A DNA stretch of 64,000 nt from Cristatella mucedo. Taxonomy: Eukaryota > Bryozoa > Phylactolaemata > Cristatellidae. Below, piece by piece: positions 61,860 through 64,000 of this stretch (position 1 is the stretch's first letter; the number at the start of each line of letters is the position of its first letter). Below the pieces are notes generated by a model. The model did not search any database. It saw only the letters and a list, made by a program, of their open reading frames with translations, and was not told the DNA's origin. The position numbers and the translations under genes were made by a program. The stretch is from contig WPIO01000012.1 of the NCBI GenBank assembly GCA_009760855.2, forward strand, positions 658,501 to 722,500, in the 5' to 3' direction.

Positions 61860-62110
61860 TAATTCATTGCAGTACCGTGCCAGTGATGCCAAGGAGAGAT
61901 AATAGATGCTGAAGAAGGACTTGGATGATCGATAGTATTAAAAGTTGCCACGAGATCCAGCAGAACTAGGGAGAGAGAGAGAGAGAGAGGGAAAGAGATT
62001 TCGTGGAAGTTGCTGAAGTTCTTCTTAAGGAGTGGCCTCACAACAGCTTTTTTGAAGGATGCAGGGACAAAACGTATGACAAAAGGACGTTTATAATTAG
62101 TAGTCATGCA
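61860..62110 (-). mobile_element. LINE reverse-transcriptase remnant
   Basis: Minus-strand reading PASFKKAVVRPLLKK (start of the RT domain), then a short (AG)n insertion and LLDLVATFNTIDH (palm motif). Sequence between the two motifs is lost. Confidence 0.75.
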
Positions 62111-62849
62111 AATCTAAGCTAATCAGAAGATATAACATTAGATATGGAGTCTTGAGGGGTAGTAGTCTTGTTAGACAGGGAAATAAACTTTGACACGAAG
62201 TAATTCACTAGCGGTAAGTTAGAAGGCAGAGATAAAACAAGAAATGGGAGTGCGAGGAATCCAGCAGGAATGTTACTTGGGCATGGACTCTTAGGGGTCT
62301 ACAAGTGAGAACTAAGTTGCAACTGCACACTAATCACGATAGACGCGAATAGCTTATAGCAGGTAAGAATGCAAGCAGGGGTAGCCAGTGGAAAGAGCTA
62401 AACCAGCAACGTCGAACAGTTGCTACAACAGTGCAAGAGATGTTATAATCAGTGGTAAGGGAAAATCGGCTAAATAGTTAGATTTTTTACTGCTACTAGC
62501 CTCTGTTGAATCGATTTTTCTCACATTTTCTGGCTGATACAGCAAATTTGCCTTAAACATTTGTCTCGTAAAACATGCTAAGCTGCTCAGCAGGTATACA
62601 AGTACAGGAGGTACACATCACAGGTGTTCTGCGTATTAGCTTTCGATATCAGTGAATGCCTATGACGATAACTTTTGGAAGTCGTGGTTAACTTCCACCT
62701 GGCTCTTTCCAGCCAAGGGCTCATCTATAGGGTTGCAAGCAAACGATCTCAGGTTGAGCCACATTTGATTTTTCTTTTATTTTTTGTAAATTTTCTAACT
62801 GGTTTCTCCAAGCCGGTTATATCAAGCCCATAGATAACAGCCCGGTCGG
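62111..62849. other. No recognised feature
   Basis: Probably older LINE sequence in part; nothing readable. Confidence 0.35.
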
Positions 62850-63010
62850 CGACTGGGTCTTGGCCCAGGGGTAAGGTGCTTGCACTTTACGACCCAGGAC
62901 GTGGGTTCGAGTCATGTAGCAGTCTATCCTTTATTGCTCACTGCATTTGCTGGTGACAGCCGTTAAGGTCCCTTTGCTCCTATATACACGGAGCTGTTTC
63001 ATCAGCTAAC
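62850..63010 (+). mobile_element. SINE1 copy, nearly intact
   Basis: A box cttggcccaggggtaagg, B box gtgggttcgagtc, body ggtgacagccgttaaggtcc, end cggagctgtttcatcagcta. Good reference copy for the family. Confidence 0.85.
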
Positions 63011-63229
63011 TTGAATTTTCTGTCAAGCAGCAAGGCTCTTGATGGCTTCCAATACCAGTTCGGAGACTCCTCAGGGCTGCACATGCAGGACGTTTCGTCC
63101 AGAACATGTAAATACGATCTAGGGATAGACGAGGCAGATCTGCAATTGGCAGGCATTCCTAGAATAAATTCGGAGGATGTTACAAAGCTTGCATGCACCT
63201 GTAAGATACTTGAAAATCCTGACCGATTC

Positions 63230-63560
63230 CATTCGTGCTCAAATGCCAGCACACTTGCTCTACCCATCTAATTATCAAATCTGTTTCTTTACACCAGTTG
63301 CTGGAAATAGTTACTGTTCCGGCTGCATACAAACCGTCCTACTAGCAGGCAGCACTGTGTGTCTTCTTTAGTGCATAATCACGACGCTTAGTTGCTTTTG
63401 CTTGCCTGTATATACACGATATGTTATTAACCCTTAGTTATAGATTCGCTTGCAGCCAGTTGTAAAGCATATCGATAGAGATTTAGTTCCCCAAAGACAC
63501 TATACAAAAGGCCTACTATCGGTATTACTATTATTACTATTATTATATCCCTATTACTCT
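63230..63560 (+). mobile_element. LINE-B-like 3' end, decayed
   Basis: cagccagttgtaaagcatat, cgatagagatttagttcccc, then tattactattattactatta. Coding part unreadable. Confidence 0.55.
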
Positions 63561-64000
63561 GGTTGTTGTCGAAGGGTCTCAAAAAATATCCTCAAAAACG
63601 AAGGTATTCGCTAAGATAAGTCATTCGTGCATGGCAGGGTCCTCCAGTCTGGCCATCTCATTCTGTGGAAAAGGCTGAACAGCATGGTACAGAGCAACAA
63701 ACTGGTCCTTAAACGGCAGGGGCCGATGGCAACTCAAAGGCCTGCGGCATCTTTCGAACATGTTTGACAGCAAAGTCAACCACGGAATTTTGTGGAACAT
63801 CTAGTTTTACTCTTAATCCCGGCTCAAGCCGTAGGTCATTGTCGAGTCCATACCTCAATGAGATCCACATGTCTTTGCAACTAGTTCTTGAGGTAGCAAA
63901 TATTCCTGCGTCAGCTCAAGGAGCTCTAGGATTTGGAAGCAGTACGTTGATATAGCGGGACCTCCTGCACACGACCGGGCGTAGGGTGACTTATGGGGCT

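Overview
The window is nuclear DNA from a multicellular animal, most likely an invertebrate; I cannot name the species. The coding sequences are split by GT-AG introns, the three recognisable genes are animal genes, gene-dense GC-rich patches sit in AT-rich non-coding DNA, and the rest is full of simple repeats and decayed LINEs, SINEs and DNA-transposon remnants. There is no bacterial operon, CRISPR array, phage or rRNA.

Three genes can be named. (1) A four-exon mitochondrial ribosomal protein gene, MRPL30/uL30m, lies on the minus strand at 4,474-5,900, with an alanine-rich insertion near its C-terminus. (2) One AF4/FMR2-family gene (AFF; lilliputian in flies), the scaffold of the super elongation complex, occupies most of 13.2-41.4 kb on the minus strand. 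I placed 15 coding exons by hand. Every junction keeps reading frame, giving 1,249 codons from the P-TEFb-binding motif to the stop. The exon with the initiator ATG is not certain but probably lies in the CpG-rich patch at 42.7-43.3 kb. (3) An intronless NAA40/NatD (N-alpha-acetyltransferase 40) gene is on the plus strand at 60,097-60,795. A minus-strand terminal exon of an unidentified gene (61,003-61,167) converges on it.

The mobile DNA is layered. Two related LINE families are present. LINE-A has a conserved but unusual C-terminus and an ACATT-type tail; LINE-B ends in (ATT)n. There are two tRNA-derived SINE families (about nine SINE1 and five SINE2 copies). SINE2 shares its tail with LINE-B. 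A 1,336-bp solo LTR with a 4-bp target duplication splits a LINE-B copy at 6,966-8,301, and a related LINE copy at 39.7 kb shows the uninterrupted site. One SINE1 copy (3.76-4.26 kb) carries both a SINE2 and a LINE-B insertion. A foldback element with arms of about 105 bp lies at 10.69-11.10 kb. Simple repeats include (TA)n, (GT)n, (CT)n, a 19-bp minisatellite with about 17 units, and an 18-bp minisatellite.

Region by region: 0-4.3 kb repeats; 4.5-5.9 kb MRPL30; 6.8-8.7 kb LTR in LINE; 9-12.4 kb repeats; 12.4-41.4 kb AFF gene with repeat-filled introns; 42.7-43.3 and 45.3-46.1 kb CpG-rich candidate promoter/first-exon patches; 44-59 kb mostly repeat-derived DNA; 60.1-61.2 kb NAA40 and the convergent gene; 61.7-64 kb repeats and unassigned open frames. 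The gene models are hand-built, without alignment software or transcript evidence.
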